The translations under genes and the position numbers were made by a program. DNA of 64,000 nt. It comes from Caballeronia fortuita. Lineage in GTDB: Bacteria; Pseudomonadota; Gammaproteobacteria; Burkholderiales; Burkholderiaceae. Below the pieces are notes generated by a model that was not told the origin of the DNA, did no database searches, and saw only the letters and a list, made by a program, of their open reading frames with translations. Numbering within the stretch: position 1 is the stretch's first letter; every line of letters starts with the position of its first letter. The DNA is taken from NCBI RefSeq assembly GCF_001544835.2, contig NZ_FCNX02000007.1, positions 186,001-250,000 of the forward strand, written 5' to 3'. This document shows positions 44,997 through 56,400 of this stretch, in pieces.

Positions 44997-47387
44997 TCAC
45001 TCGTAGTCGCTATACCGGGAAAGCGGCGGCGCCGCGGGCGGCGGCGGCTGATAACCCTGAACGCTCGCGCGGAATGCGCTCACGAGTCCGTTGTCGACGT
45101 TCGACAAGCCCTTGAACGTCAATTGCGCGAGCACGCGCGTGCCCGACGAAGGCTGGCCCTGCGTGTTCACGCCGTTGGCGTAGCGTTGCATGCCGAAGCC
45201 GAACGCCCAGCAGTCGGCATCGTACTGGAAGCCCACAAGCCCGTCGACGAGACGATGGCTCGCGAGATCATAATTCACGCGGCCGACGGCATAGAGACGG
45301 TTCGTGAGCGGCCACTCGCCGGATAACAGGATCTGGTTGATCGGCTCGTTCACCAGCGTCGTCTGATTCGAACGCGTGTAGCGATAGCCGACGTTGATGA
45401 CCCTGCGTTCCCCGGGACTGAACGCAAACCCGATGCTCGAGCGCACGAGCTGGTTGTTGTCCACATTATATTGGAACGCGGTTTCCGAAGCGAAGCCAGC
45501 GCCCAGCTTGATGGCCGCGCCCGCGATCAGGTCCGAATGCTTCGCTTGATCCGGAAGTTGACCCGGCGTGATCGTGACGCGCTGACTCTGGAAATAATAC
45601 TGTTGCGCGATGACGAAACGCGCACGCTCGTCGCCCGTCGCCGGGTTGATGAAGCGCGTCGTGAGGCCGGCGGTGATGCGGTTCGCATCGGCGATACGGT
45701 CGTTGCCGACGAACGTGTTCGGCGTGTAGATCTCGGCGAGGCCGAAGTCGGCTTCGGCGGTATCGAAGATCGGCGCAAAATCCTGATTGTGATACGGCGT
45801 GTAGACGTAGTAGAGCCGCGGCTCCAGCGTCTGGATGTAGTCCTGGCCGAAAAGGCGCACCGAACGGTCGAACACGAGGCCCGTGTCGAAACTGACCGTC
45901 GGGATCGATTCGGTGAAATTCTTGGGTTGCCCCGTTACCGGCGGCGACGAACCCGCAACCTGAGTGGTCGCGATGTGGCTCAGGTCATACGACGCGAAGT
46001 GCCATTGCACCTTCGGCGTGACGAAGTAGCCGGGCGCATTGATGCCGTAGCTCAGGTACGGATTGAAATAGAGCCGGTTGCCGTCGGTCGCGCCATCCGT
46101 GGTGATGGTGAAGCGCGTCGCGTCGAGTTCCGCGCCGTAGTCGAAGCCGCCGACGTTGTACTTGTTGTACTGCACGTTCACCTGCGGCTCGCGGGCGTAC
46201 GGCGGAACGGACGGCTGCAGCGTCTGCCAGCGCTGTTCGCGGGCGAGCACGGACCACGGGCCGTTGTTGTAGGTCAGCCCCGCTTCCTGCTGATACAGCA
46301 ACTGCGTGCCGTTCAGGAACTGATTCGACGCGTTGCCGAGGTCTTCCGGATACTGGCTGTCCGAAACCTTGTTGTAATTGACGTAGCCGCCGAAACCATT
46401 GCCGAAATTCTGGCGATGCTGCCAGAAGATCGCATACCGATTCGAATGCGTGACGCGGTCGTCCGGCAGATAGTTGACGTCGAGCGAGCCGGAATACGTG
46501 GGCGACAGATAGCGATACGTCGCTTCGCCCAGCACGCCGCGCTTCGTCATGATGCGCGGCGTGACCGTCAGATCGCGATTAGGCGCGATATTGAAATAGT
46601 ACGGGATCGTCGCTTCGAAGCCGGTCGTCGAACTGAGCGTGAAGGTCGGCGGCAACAGGCCGCTGCGACGATCGCTCGTCAGCGGAAACGACAGCCACGG
46701 GCTCGCGAACACCGGCACGCCCTGGAAGAACAGCACGCCGTTGTGCGCGATGCCCTCTTCGGCGCCGGTGTCGAAATCGAACGACGAGCCCTTGATGTAC
46801 CACGCCGGATCGGCTTCGCATTGGCAAGCGGTGTACGTGCCCTGATCGATGCGCGCGCGCTCGTCGTCGATCATGTCGGCGCGCGCGGCGCTGCCCGAGC
46901 CGCCCGTCACGTTGAAGTGGTACTTCGGGTTCGTCATGAACCCTTCGTTGGCCTCGACCTTCAGATGCGCTTCCGGACCGACGAACGACACGCCGTTGTT
47001 GATCAGCCTGACATTGCCGAAAGCATCGGCCATGTCGGTGTCCTGGTCGTAATGCAGTGCGTCGCCCTTGATGACCGTCACCGTGCGCCGGATTTCCGCC
47101 GAGCCCTTCGCCGCCATGTCTTCGTCGGTCGTGCCGGTCGCCTTGTCGCTCAGGAGAAAGGTCGAGGGCTGCTGGCCGCTTTGCAGCGGTCGCTCTTCGA
47201 GTTGCGGCGCGAGGCGCAGGCTGCCGGGGCCGTCGAGCGGTTGCGGATAGGCAGCGTCGCCCACGAGTTGAGCGTGCGCCAGAGCGGGCATCAAGCCCGG
47301 AACGGATAGAAGCGCGACGACGAGCCGCCGCCTGCGTGGCTGAGCGTCGCCTTGGATTTTCGATACGGGAAACTGTCGTGGCGGCAT
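44997..47387 (-). CDS. lptD: LPS-assembly outer membrane protein LptD
   Basis: 796-residue beta-barrel that, with the LptE lipoprotein, inserts LPS in the outer leaflet. Signal peptide to residue 39 (ALAHA). Periplasmic jelly-roll of the LptA type about 85-230 ([37 protein letters not shown]), with cysteines in [12 protein letters not shown] and [10 protein letters not shown] for the essential disulfides. Barrel domain from about 250 to the end, with alternating beta segments such as [20 protein letters not shown]. It ends in YE rather than a terminal aromatic. Divergent from amgK. Confidence 0.95.
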   Translation of the reverse strand: MPPRQFPVSKIQGDAQPRRRRLVVALLSVPGLMPALAHAQLVGDAAYPQPLDGPGSLRLAPQLEERPLQSGQQPSTFLLSDKATGTTDEDMAAKGSAEIRRTVTVIKGDALHYDQDTDMADAFGNVRLINNGVSFVGPEAHLKVEANEGFMTNPKYHFNVTGGSGSAARADMIDDERARIDQGTYTACQCEADPAWYIKGSSFDFDTGAEEGIAHNGVLFFQGVPVFASPWLSFPLTSDRRSGLLPPTFTLSSTTGFEATIPYYFNIAPNRDLTVTPRIMTKRGVLGEATYRYLSPTYSGSLDVNYLPDDRVTHSNRYAIFWQHRQNFGNGFGGYVNYNKVSDSQYPEDLGNASNQFLNGTQLLYQQEAGLTYNNGPWSVLAREQRWQTLQPSVPPYAREPQVNVQYNKYNVGGFDYGAELDATRFTITTDGATDGNRLYFNPYLSYGINAPGYFVTPKVQWHFASYDLSHIATTQVAGSSPPVTGQPKNFTESIPTVSFDTGLVFDRSVRLFGQDYIQTLEPRLYYVYTPYHNQDFAPIFDTAEADFGLAEIYTPNTFVGNDRIADANRITAGLTTRFINPATGDERARFVIAQQYYFQSQRVTITPGQLPDQAKHSDLIAGAAIKLGAGFASETAFQYNVDNNQLVRSSIGFAFSPGERRVINVGYRYTRSNQTTLVNEPINQILLSGEWPLTNRLYAVGRVNYDLASHRLVDGLVGFQYDADCWAFGFGMQRYANGVNTQGQPSSGTRVLAQLTFKGLSNVDNGLVSAFRASVQGYQPPPPAAPPLSRYSDYE

Positions 47388-47614
47388 GTATGGGTGGCGG
47401 TTCGATCCCGTTCGCGTCCCACGCGCCCGATGCCGCCGGGCAGGCGGCCGCGTCCCGCGCCCATCGCGAACTCGACGGTCCGTTGCTGAGCAGGGACGGC
47501 ACTCGATCGAACGGTGACGCTCACAGTCGTCCAGGGCCTGGCGCCAGGCGTGAAACGGATCGCTTAAAAAAGTCGTGGGGTATTATATGGCAAGATGTTT
47601 CGCCCCTCGAATTT

Positions 47615-48640
47615 ATGACGCACATTCCCTCCGACGCTCGCCTGAATCAACTCAGCGCGTGGCTCGAAACCTTTGCCGGCCACTATCGGCTGAATGTCGC
47701 GAGCCTCGCGCCCGCCTCCGCCGATGCCAGCTTTCGGCGCTATTTCAGGCTCGAGAGCGATTGCGCGTTCGGCAAGACGCTCATCGCCGTCGATGCGCCG
47801 CCGCCCGAGAAATGCCGCGAGTTCGTGCAGGTCGCAGGGCTCCTCGAAGCGGCGAACGTGCACGTGCCGAAAGTTTTGGAAACGGATTTCGACGCCGGCT
47901 TCATGCTTCTGACCGATCTCGGCACCACGACGTACATGTCCGTTCTCGACGAGAAAAATGCGCGTCCGATGATGCGCGCCGCGATCGACGCCCTCATCCG
48001 CTTCCAGCAAACGGCGCGCGAAGGCGTGCTGCCACCCTTCGACGAAGCGTTTCTTCGTCGCGAAATGGAACTGCTGCCCGAGTGGTTCATCGGGCGTCAT
48101 CTCGGCCGCGAAGTCACCGCCGACGAACGCAAGACGCTCGACGACACCTTTACGCTCCTCGTGCAGAGCGCGCTCGCGCAGCCGCAAACCTTCATGCTGC
48201 GCGACTTCATGCCTCGCAATCTGATGGTGTGTGAGCCGAACCCCGGCGTGCTCGATTTTCAGGACGCGGTGTACGGCCCGATCACGTACGACATGGCATC
48301 ACTGATGCGCGACGCGTTCATCAGCTGGGACGAGGAGTTCCAGCTCGACTGCATCGCCTACTACTGGGAGCGCGCGAAGAAGGCCGGCCTTCCCGTCGAC
48401 GAGGATTTCGGCGAGTTCTATCGCCAGCTCGAATTGATGGGCCTGCAGCGGCACATCAAGGTGCTCGGCTTGTTCGCACGCATCCACTATCGCGATGGCA
48501 AGCCGCGATATCTCGCTGATCTGCCGCGCTTCATCGGCTATGCGCGCAAGGTCGCTGAGCGCTACGCACCTCTGTGGCCGTTCGCGCGCCTGCTCGACTC
48601 GCTGGAAGGCCGCGCGATCGAAGTCGGCTATACCTTCTAA
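47615..48640 (+). CDS. amgK: Anomeric N-acetylmuramate/N-acetylglucosamine kinase AmgK
   Basis: 341-residue kinase of the aminoglycoside phosphotransferase fold, phosphorylating MurNAc and GlcNAc at C1 in the peptidoglycan-recycling bypass. SADASFRRYFRLES near the N-terminus, catalytic FMLRDFMPRNLMVCEPNPG and metal-binding VLDFQDAVYGPITYDMASLM are visible. The start at 47615 gives the expected length. TATTAT at 47581-47586 is a possible -10. With murU, six bases downstream, it bypasses MurA-dependent synthesis and is known in pseudomonads to give intrinsic fosfomycin tolerance. Confidence 0.93.
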   Translation: MTHIPSDARLNQLSAWLETFAGHYRLNVASLAPASADASFRRYFRLESDCAFGKTLIAVDAPPPEKCREFVQVAGLLEAANVHVPKVLETDFDAGFMLLTDLGTTTYMSVLDEKNARPMMRAAIDALIRFQQTAREGVLPPFDEAFLRREMELLPEWFIGRHLGREVTADERKTLDDTFTLLVQSALAQPQTFMLRDFMPRNLMVCEPNPGVLDFQDAVYGPITYDMASLMRDAFISWDEEFQLDCIAYYWERAKKAGLPVDEDFGEFYRQLELMGLQRHIKVLGLFARIHYRDGKPRYLADLPRFIGYARKVAERYAPLWPFARLLDSLEGRAIEVGYTF

Positions 48641-48646
48641 TTCACG

Positions 48647-49348
48647 ATGAAGCACGCTTTGAAGACGGCGATGATCTTCGCCGCCGGTCGCGGCGAACGC
48701 ATGCGCCCGCTCACCGATACGTGTCCGAAACCGCTGCTCGACGCCGGCGGCAAGCCGCTCATCGTGTGGCAGATCGAGCGTCTGGCAGCAGCGGGAATCG
48801 GAACGATCGTCATCAATCACGCGTGGCTCGGCGAGCAGATCGAAGCGGCGCTGGGCGACGGCTCGCGATGGAACGTCGCGTTGCAATATTCGCGCGAGAC
48901 TGAAGCGCTCGAGACCGCGGGCGGCATCGCGCAGGCGCGGCATCTGATCGGCGACGGCGTGTTCATCGCGGTCAGCGGCGATGTGTTCTGCAACTTCGAT
49001 TATTCGACCTTGCAGAAGCGCGCCTCGAAGCTCGCGTCGATGGACGCGCCCGGCATGCATCTCGTGATGGTGCCGAACCCGCCGTTTCATCCGAAAGGCG
49101 ACTTCGCACTCGAAAATGGCACGCTCGCGCTAGACGGCGAGCCGCGCTACACCTTCGGCAACATCGGACTCTACGACACGCGCATGTTTCGCGATCTCGC
49201 GCCCGGCACGCGCCGCGCGCTGACGCCCTACTACCGCGAAACCATCGCGGCCGGGCGCGCGAGCGGCGAACTCTACACAGGCCGATGGGAAAACGTCGGC
49301 ACGCCTGCACAGCTCCAGGCGCTCGACGAAGAACTACGGGCCCGCTGA
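48647..49348 (+). CDS. murU: N-acetylmuramate-1-phosphate uridylyltransferase MurU
   Basis: 233-residue nucleotidyltransferase turning MurNAc-1-phosphate and UTP into UDP-MurNAc. The nucleotide-binding signature is FAAGRGERMRPLTDTCPKPL. Also visible are VINHAWLGEQIEAALGDG, ETAGGIAQARHLIG, FIAVSGDVFCNFDYSTL and the C-terminal YTGRWENVGTPAQLQALD. Partner of AmgK, directly upstream. Confidence 0.94.
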   Translation: MKHALKTAMIFAAGRGERMRPLTDTCPKPLLDAGGKPLIVWQIERLAAAGIGTIVINHAWLGEQIEAALGDGSRWNVALQYSRETEALETAGGIAQARHLIGDGVFIAVSGDVFCNFDYSTLQKRASKLASMDAPGMHLVMVPNPPFHPKGDFALENGTLALDGEPRYTFGNIGLYDTRMFRDLAPGTRRALTPYYRETIAAGRASGELYTGRWENVGTPAQLQALDEELRAR

Positions 49349-50812
<1,464 letters not shown>

Positions 50813-50840
50813 ATCTGGCCTTGGGTTAGAACCAGAAGTG

Positions 50841-50869
50841 AAAAGCCCCGGAAATTTCCGGGGCTTTTT
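50841..50869. terminator. Bidirectional intrinsic terminator, purB / gntK
   Basis: AAAAGCCCCGGAAA / TTTCCGGGGCTTTT with an A-run at one side and a T-run at the other; it serves the convergent purB and gntK. Confidence 0.93.
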
Positions 50870-50871
50870 CT

Positions 50872-51369
50872 TTATTTACGCGACTTCAGTTTTTCCAGCA
50901 CGTTATCCACGATCTGCTCTGGCGTCAGCTCGATGCTTTCCGTGATCGCTTCGTCATCGCCGGGTTCTTCGAGCGTATCCAACTGGCTCTGCAGCAGCGA
51001 TGGATCGAAGAAATGGCCGGTACGCGAACCGAGACGCTCGCGCAGCACGTCCATCGTGCCGTGCAAATAGATGAAGCACACGTCGCGGTCGCCGGCGCGC
51101 AGTACGTCGCGATACGAGCGTTTCAGCGACGAGCACGTGAAGACCGCCGTCTCGCCCGCGCGCTGCTTTTCCTCGATGGCCGCACGAATGGTCTTGAGCC
51201 ACGGCCAGCGATCCTCGTCGGTCAGAGGAATGCCTTTGTGCATCTTCTCCTTGTTTGCGGCGCTGTGAAACGCGTCGCCGTCGGTGAAGGTGCAATGCAG
51301 CCGCTCCGCCAACATCTCGCCGATAAGGGACTTGCCGGCACCCGACACGCCCATTGCGATCAGAATCAT
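50872..51369 (-). CDS. gntK: Gluconokinase GntK
   Basis: 165-residue P-loop kinase making 6-phosphogluconate from gluconate. Walker A is MGVSGAGKSLIGEMLAERL, followed by the gluconokinase segments FTDGDAFHSAANKEKMHKGI, PLTDEDRWPWL, VFTCSSLKRSYRDVLRAG and RTGHFFDPSLLQSQLDTLEE. AAGGAG lies before the ATG at 51369; a longer in-frame start runs into the permease 3' end. It follows the permease after 10 bp. Confidence 0.95.
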   Translation of the reverse strand: MILIAMGVSGAGKSLIGEMLAERLHCTFTDGDAFHSAANKEKMHKGIPLTDEDRWPWLKTIRAAIEEKQRAGETAVFTCSSLKRSYRDVLRAGDRDVCFIYLHGTMDVLRERLGSRTGHFFDPSLLQSQLDTLEEPGDDEAITESIELTPEQIVDNVLEKLKSRK

Positions 51370-51379
51370 CGAATTCTCC

Positions 51380-52744
51380 TTACACGACCATCGCAAGCAC
51401 GAAGGTCAAACCCAGACCCATCAGGGAGATGATCGTCTCGAGCAACGACCACGTCTTGAACGTCTGTCCGACGGTCATCCCGAAATACTCTTTGATCAGC
51501 CAGAAGCCGCCATCGTTCACGTGCGAGAAGATCAGCGAGCCGGAGCCGGTGGCGAGCACCAGCAATTCCGGGCTCGTGTGACCGCCCGCCGCCGCCGCGA
51601 TCGGCGCGACGATGCCGCAGGCCGTCGTCATTGCGACCGTGGCCGAACCCGTTGCAAGACGGATCAGCGCGGCGACGAACCAGCCGAGCAACAGCGGCGA
51701 CAGGTGCGCCGATGACGCGCTCGCGACGATCTGCTGCGAGATGCCGCTATCGCGCAGGACCTGGCCGAAACCGCCGCCCGCACCGACGATCAGCGTGATA
51801 CCCGCGATCGGCGCGAGACATTCGCCGCAGAACTTCTGAATCTGCTCACGGTTGAAGCCTTGCTTTGCGCCGAAGGTCCAGAAGCTGACGAGCACGGCGA
51901 TCAGAAGCGCCATATCCGATTGGCCAATGAAGCGCAGAAGATCGTTCGGCAGCGTTTTCGGCGTGAAGACGAGATCCGCCCAGCTTCCGACGAGCATCAG
52001 AATGACCGGCAGCAAGATCGTGAACAGCGTGATGCCGAAGCTCGGCAGATCGCGCTTCTTCTCCGTGTCGCCGTGCTTCTGGGTGAACTGGTCGGCAAGC
52101 GCGTTGGCGTCGGGCAGCTTGATGTACTTGTGGATCATCAGCGCGAACAGCGGACCGGCGACGATCGCCGTCGGCACGCCGACGATCAGACCGTAAGCGA
52201 TCGTCTTGCCGATATCGGCGTGATACGCCTGCACGGCGAGCAGCGCGGCCGGGTGCGGCGGAATCAGGCCGTGCACGACGGAGAGACCAGCGACCATCGG
52301 CAAACCGATCAGCAGCAGCGACTTGCCGGTCCGCCTCGCGACGTTGAACGCGATCGGAATCAGCAGCACGAAGCCCACTTCGAAGAACACCGGCAAGCCG
52401 ACGATGATCGCGACGACCATCATCGCCCAATGAATGTTCTTCTCGCCGAAGAGATTGATCAGCGTATTGGCGATGCGCTCGGCGCCGCCCGATTCGGCCA
52501 TCATCTTGCCGAGCATCGTGCCGAGACCCACGACGACGGCAATGTGGCCGAGCGTATTCCCGTTGCCGGTTTCGAACGACTTCACGATCTTGTCCATCGG
52601 CATGCCGACCGCGAGGGCCAGCAAAACGGAGACGATCATGAGAACGAGGAACGGGTAAACCTTATAGCGGGCGATCATCAGGATCAGAACCGCGATCGCG
52701 ATCACCGCGTAGAGCAGCAGCATGCTCCCGTGGACGGCTGGCAT
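51380..52744 (-). CDS. Gluconate:H+ symporter, GntP family
   Basis: 454-residue inner-membrane permease with about twelve to fourteen hydrophobic segments. GntP-family segments are VGLGTMLGKMMAESGGAERI, GLPVFFEVGFVLLIPIAFNV, VHGLIPPHPAALLAVQAY and SHVNDGGFWLIKEYFGMTVG. A perfect AAGGAGG ribosome site precedes the ATG. Gluconate is the likely substrate because gntK follows directly. No GntR regulator is in the window. Confidence 0.92.
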   Translation of the reverse strand: MPAVHGSMLLLYAVIAIAVLILMIARYKVYPFLVLMIVSVLLALAVGMPMDKIVKSFETGNGNTLGHIAVVVGLGTMLGKMMAESGGAERIANTLINLFGEKNIHWAMMVVAIIVGLPVFFEVGFVLLIPIAFNVARRTGKSLLLIGLPMVAGLSVVHGLIPPHPAALLAVQAYHADIGKTIAYGLIVGVPTAIVAGPLFALMIHKYIKLPDANALADQFTQKHGDTEKKRDLPSFGITLFTILLPVILMLVGSWADLVFTPKTLPNDLLRFIGQSDMALLIAVLVSFWTFGAKQGFNREQIQKFCGECLAPIAGITLIVGAGGGFGQVLRDSGISQQIVASASSAHLSPLLLGWFVAALIRLATGSATVAMTTACGIVAPIAAAAGGHTSPELLVLATGSGSLIFSHVNDGGFWLIKEYFGMTVGQTFKTWSLLETIISLMGLGLTFVLAMVV

Positions 52745-52948
52745 AACGCCTCCTTGATTTTGTTGAGGTTTTTTGCGCTATGTATGCGTTTGCCGTCGCT
52801 GCGCTGTACAGAAAGGCAACGTCCGGCAAGCGCAGACACGGCGCTGGGCAACGGAATTTTACTTGTAAGCAAGGAAGTCGGCCCGGAAATGGTCGCCGTG
52901 GCCAGTCTGTTGCAGCGTAATCGCTTCGCTGTTCGAGACACAAAAGAA

Positions 52949-52978
52949 AAAACCGACGTTCGATTGAACGTCGGTTTT
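52949..52978 (-). terminator. Intrinsic terminator of the small lipoprotein gene
   Basis: Perfect 13-bp stem AAAACCGACGTTC / GAACGTCGGTTTT with a 4-base loop; read leftward it runs into a T-tract. It lies 44 bp after the stop codon at 53022. The rest of the 277-bp gap before the gluconate permease start shows no gene. Confidence 0.92.
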
Positions 52979-53021
52979 GGTGACAACGATGAGCCGCTGA
53001 GGCTCGATCATTGGTCGGAAG

Positions 53022-53330
53022 TCACGCCGCCGGCTTCGAAGCCGATCCTCCAGCGCACGCGAAACTAAGTTCACGCGCGCTGCTGCCACCCGGCCTGAGT
53101 TGAGGATTGTCCAGCGCTTGAACGACGACGACTTGCTGATCCTTGCAGATTTGCGAAGCCTTCGCCATACACGTTTTTTGCGACTCGAGAACGCCCGAGC
53201 AGGTGACACGATACGCAGGCGGTTGTCCGGCGACGTTCAAGTTGCGCGTCGTTTGGACAATGCCGGTGTCTGTCGCGCACGCAGAGAGCACGCCGATGGC
53301 GGCAAAGACGGTGAGAATGAGTTTAGACAT
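53022..53330 (-). CDS. Small cysteine-rich lipoprotein of unknown function
   Basis: 102-residue lipoprotein. The signal MSKLILTVFAAIGVLSAC has lipobox LSAC with Cys18 as lipid site and Ala at +2, so an outer-membrane location is expected. The mature part has four further cysteines (VTCSG, KTCMA, QICKD, FACAG), enough for two disulfides. The pattern CxGVxxSxxxCxxKAxxIC is common in small Burkholderia lipoproteins as I remember them. It follows the giant adhesin gene in the same direction but beyond a strong hairpin, so co-transcription is doubtful. An accessory role for the adhesin is possible, not shown. Confidence 0.78.
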   Translation of the reverse strand: MSKLILTVFAAIGVLSACATDTGIVQTTRNLNVAGQPPAYRVTCSGVLESQKTCMAKASQICKDQQVVVVQALDNPQLRPGGSSARELSFACAGGSASKPAA

Positions 53331-53361
53331 CTGAATTAGCTACCAAATCGGTTAAAGAACT

Positions 53362-53404
53362 GGGCGGCCGGGCGACCGCATGATTCACGGTCGCCCGGCC
53401 GCCC
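53362..53404 (-). terminator. Strong intrinsic terminator after the adhesin gene
   Basis: Perfect 17-bp GC-rich stem GGGCGGCCGGGCGACCG / CGGTCGCCCGGCCGCCC with a 9-base loop; leftward it is followed by AGTTCTTTAA, a moderate T-tract. A second smaller hairpin, CCCGGGC-gttg-GCCCGGG, abuts it at 53403-53420. Confidence 0.8.
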
Positions 53405-53429
53405 CGGGCGTTGGCCCGGGACGTTCGCC

Positions 53430-56400
53430 TTACCACCGATACGACGCGTTCGCACCGTAGACCGTGCCGTTGCGGGTCGAACCAGCGCCCGCCTTCAGCA
53501 CCAGGTTCTGAGTGACGCGCAGGTTCAGCGCAACGGCTGCTGCCGCGTAGCCCTGATACGTTGCGCCACCGACGCCGAGCGACACCGTCTTGTCCTGATC
53601 GATGTTCGGGATCATCGCCAAGGCAGTAGCCGCGGCAATACCCGAGTAGGCGTTGCGGCCCACGTCCGTCACGGCGCCCTGCATGCCGTTGACCACGCTG
53701 TCCGTGTAGCTGTTGGACTGCGCGACCGCATCGTTCAACTGGTTGACGTTGACCAGATCCGTGCCTTGCTCGCCCTTCGCCACGTTGGTGATCTGACGCT
53801 CGTTGCCCACCGAGCCGACCGACACCGTGTTCGAGCGATCCGCCACCGAACTGGCACCCAGTGCAACTGAGTCGTCCGCCGTCGCATGGCTGCCCGCACC
53901 GATCGCTACCGCGCCGACGCCGCTCGCCAGCGCGCCTGCACCTTGAGCCACCGAGTTCGCACCCGTTGCCTGTGCGCCCGCTCCGCTCGCCGTTGCATGC
54001 GTGCCGCTTGCTACTGCGGCCTCCGTTGCGCGATTACCGTCCGCGGCGAACATCGGGTCGTCTCCGACCGCAACGTGGGCGATCTGGCTGCTCAGTGCAT
54101 CGAGCTGTTCTTTGTTGGCGAGATCCGTCGGCGCAACACCGTCCGCAACGTTGTGGATAGCCGTACCGTTCTGCCCGCCCAGCGTGATGCTGCTGTAGTC
54201 AGTCGATCCGTCTGCCTTCGTGTCGAACGTCACGGCCGTCTTCGGCAGGCCATTCGTGCCTTCCTTGTACAAGCTCGTTTCCTTCAACTGACCCACCGTC
54301 GCAACGTCACTGTCGTCGATACCATTGGCGATGTTCGTGATGCGCAGCTTGTCGGTCGCGTTTCCGAAGGACACGGTATTCGCCTGGTCCGCCACGGCGT
54401 TGGTACCGAGCGCCACTGCGTTTTCAGCCGTGGCACTCGCATTACCACCGATCGCGATCGAGTTTTTGCCGGTCGCCGACGAGTCGATCAGGATGGAGTT
54501 GGCATGGAAGTACTTGATGCCCTTGCCGCCATTGATCGAGCTGATCGAAGTCGACATGCTCGTGACGTCATCGATCACGGTGCTGATGGTCGTCGACATC
54601 GAGCTGATGGTCGTCGACATCGAACTCACACCCGTCGACAGCGAACTGATACCCGTCGAGATCGAAGTCGACAGCGAGCTGAAGCCCGTGGAGAGCGAGC
54701 TGATGCCGGTGGACAGCGAGCTGATGCCGGTGGACAGCGAGTCGATACCGGTCGACAGCGAGCTAATGCCCGTCGAACTCGACGTGGACAGCGAGCTGAT
54801 GCCCGTCGACAGCGAGTCGATACCCGTGGACAGCGAACTGATTGCCGTTGAAGTCGACGCGGACATCGAGCTGATACCCGTCGACAACGAACTGATCGCG
54901 GTCGAAGTCGAGGTCGACATCGAGCTGATGCCCGTGGACAGCGAGTCGATACCCGTGGACAGCGAGCTGACCGCCGTCGAGGTCGACGCCGACAGCGAGC
55001 TGATGCCCGTGGACAGCGAACTCACGCCCGTCGACAGCGAGCTGATCGCAGTCGAGGTCGAAACCGACAGCGAGCTCATGCCCGTCGACAGCGAGCTCAC
55101 GCCCGTGGACAGCGAGTTGATACCCGTGGACAGCGAGCTAACCGCAGTCGAGGTCGACGCCGACAGCGAGCTGATGCCCGAGGACAGCGAGCTTACGCCC
55201 GTCGACAGCGAGCTGATCGCCGTCGAGGTCGACGTGGACAGCGAGCTGATACCCGTGGACAGCGAACTGACACCCGTGGACAGCGAGCTGATCGCCGTCG
55301 AGGTGGACACCGACAACGAGCTGACACCCGTCGACAGCGAGCTGATCGCCGTCGAAGTGGACGCGGACAGCGAGCTGACACCCGTCGACAGCGAGCTGAT
55401 GCCCGTCGAGGTGGACGTCGACAGCGAGCTGATGCCCGTGGACAGCGAGTTGATGCCCGTCGAAGCCGAGGCCGACAGCGAGCTCAACTGACCGAAGTTC
55501 ACCGCGTCGTACTGGCTCGCACCGTCAGCCACGTTCGTGAGCGTCACCGGCGCATGGCCCGAGCCGCCCAGCGTGACCTTCGAGTGCGACGCATCGTCGT
55601 ACATCACGGCGTTGCTCAAGCCCGTCGACAGCGAGTTCAGCGCCGTCGAGGTCGAAGCCGACAGCGAGCTCACGCCCGTGGACAGCGAGTTGATACCCGT
55701 CGAGGTCGAGGCCGACAGCGAGCTCACGTTCGTCGACAGCGAGTTCAGACCCGTCGACAGCGAGCTGATGCCCGTCGAGGTCGATGCCGACAGCGAGTTG
55801 ATCGCCGTGGAAGTCGATGTCGACAGCGAGTTCAGACCCGTCGACAGCGAACTCACGCCCGTCGACAACGAATTCACACCCGTCGACAGCGAACTGATGC
55901 CCGTGGAGGTCGAGGCCGACAGCGAGTTCAGACCCGTCGACAGCGAGCTTACGCCTGCCGACAGCGAGCTCACGCCTGCGGACAGCGAGCTCACACCTGC
56001 GGACAGCGAACTCACGCCTGCGGACAGCGAACTCACACCTGCGGACAGCGAACTCACGCCTGCGGACAGCGAACTCACGCCCGTCGACAGCGAGCTGATG
56101 CCCGTCGAGGTCGACGCCGACAGCGAGTTCAGACCCGTCGACAGCGAGCTCACGCCGGCCGACAGCGAGCTCACGCCTGCGGACAGCGAACTTACACCCG
56201 TCGACAGCGAGCTGATGCCCGTCGAGGTCGAACTCGACAGCGAGTTCAGACCCGTCGACAGCGAGCTCACGCCAGCCGACAGCGAACTCACGCCTGCGGA
56301 GAGCGAACTCACGCCTGCCGACAGCGAGCTGATGCCCGTCGAGGTCGACGCCGACAGCGAGTTCAAGCCCGTGGACAACGAATCCACGCCTGTCGACAGC

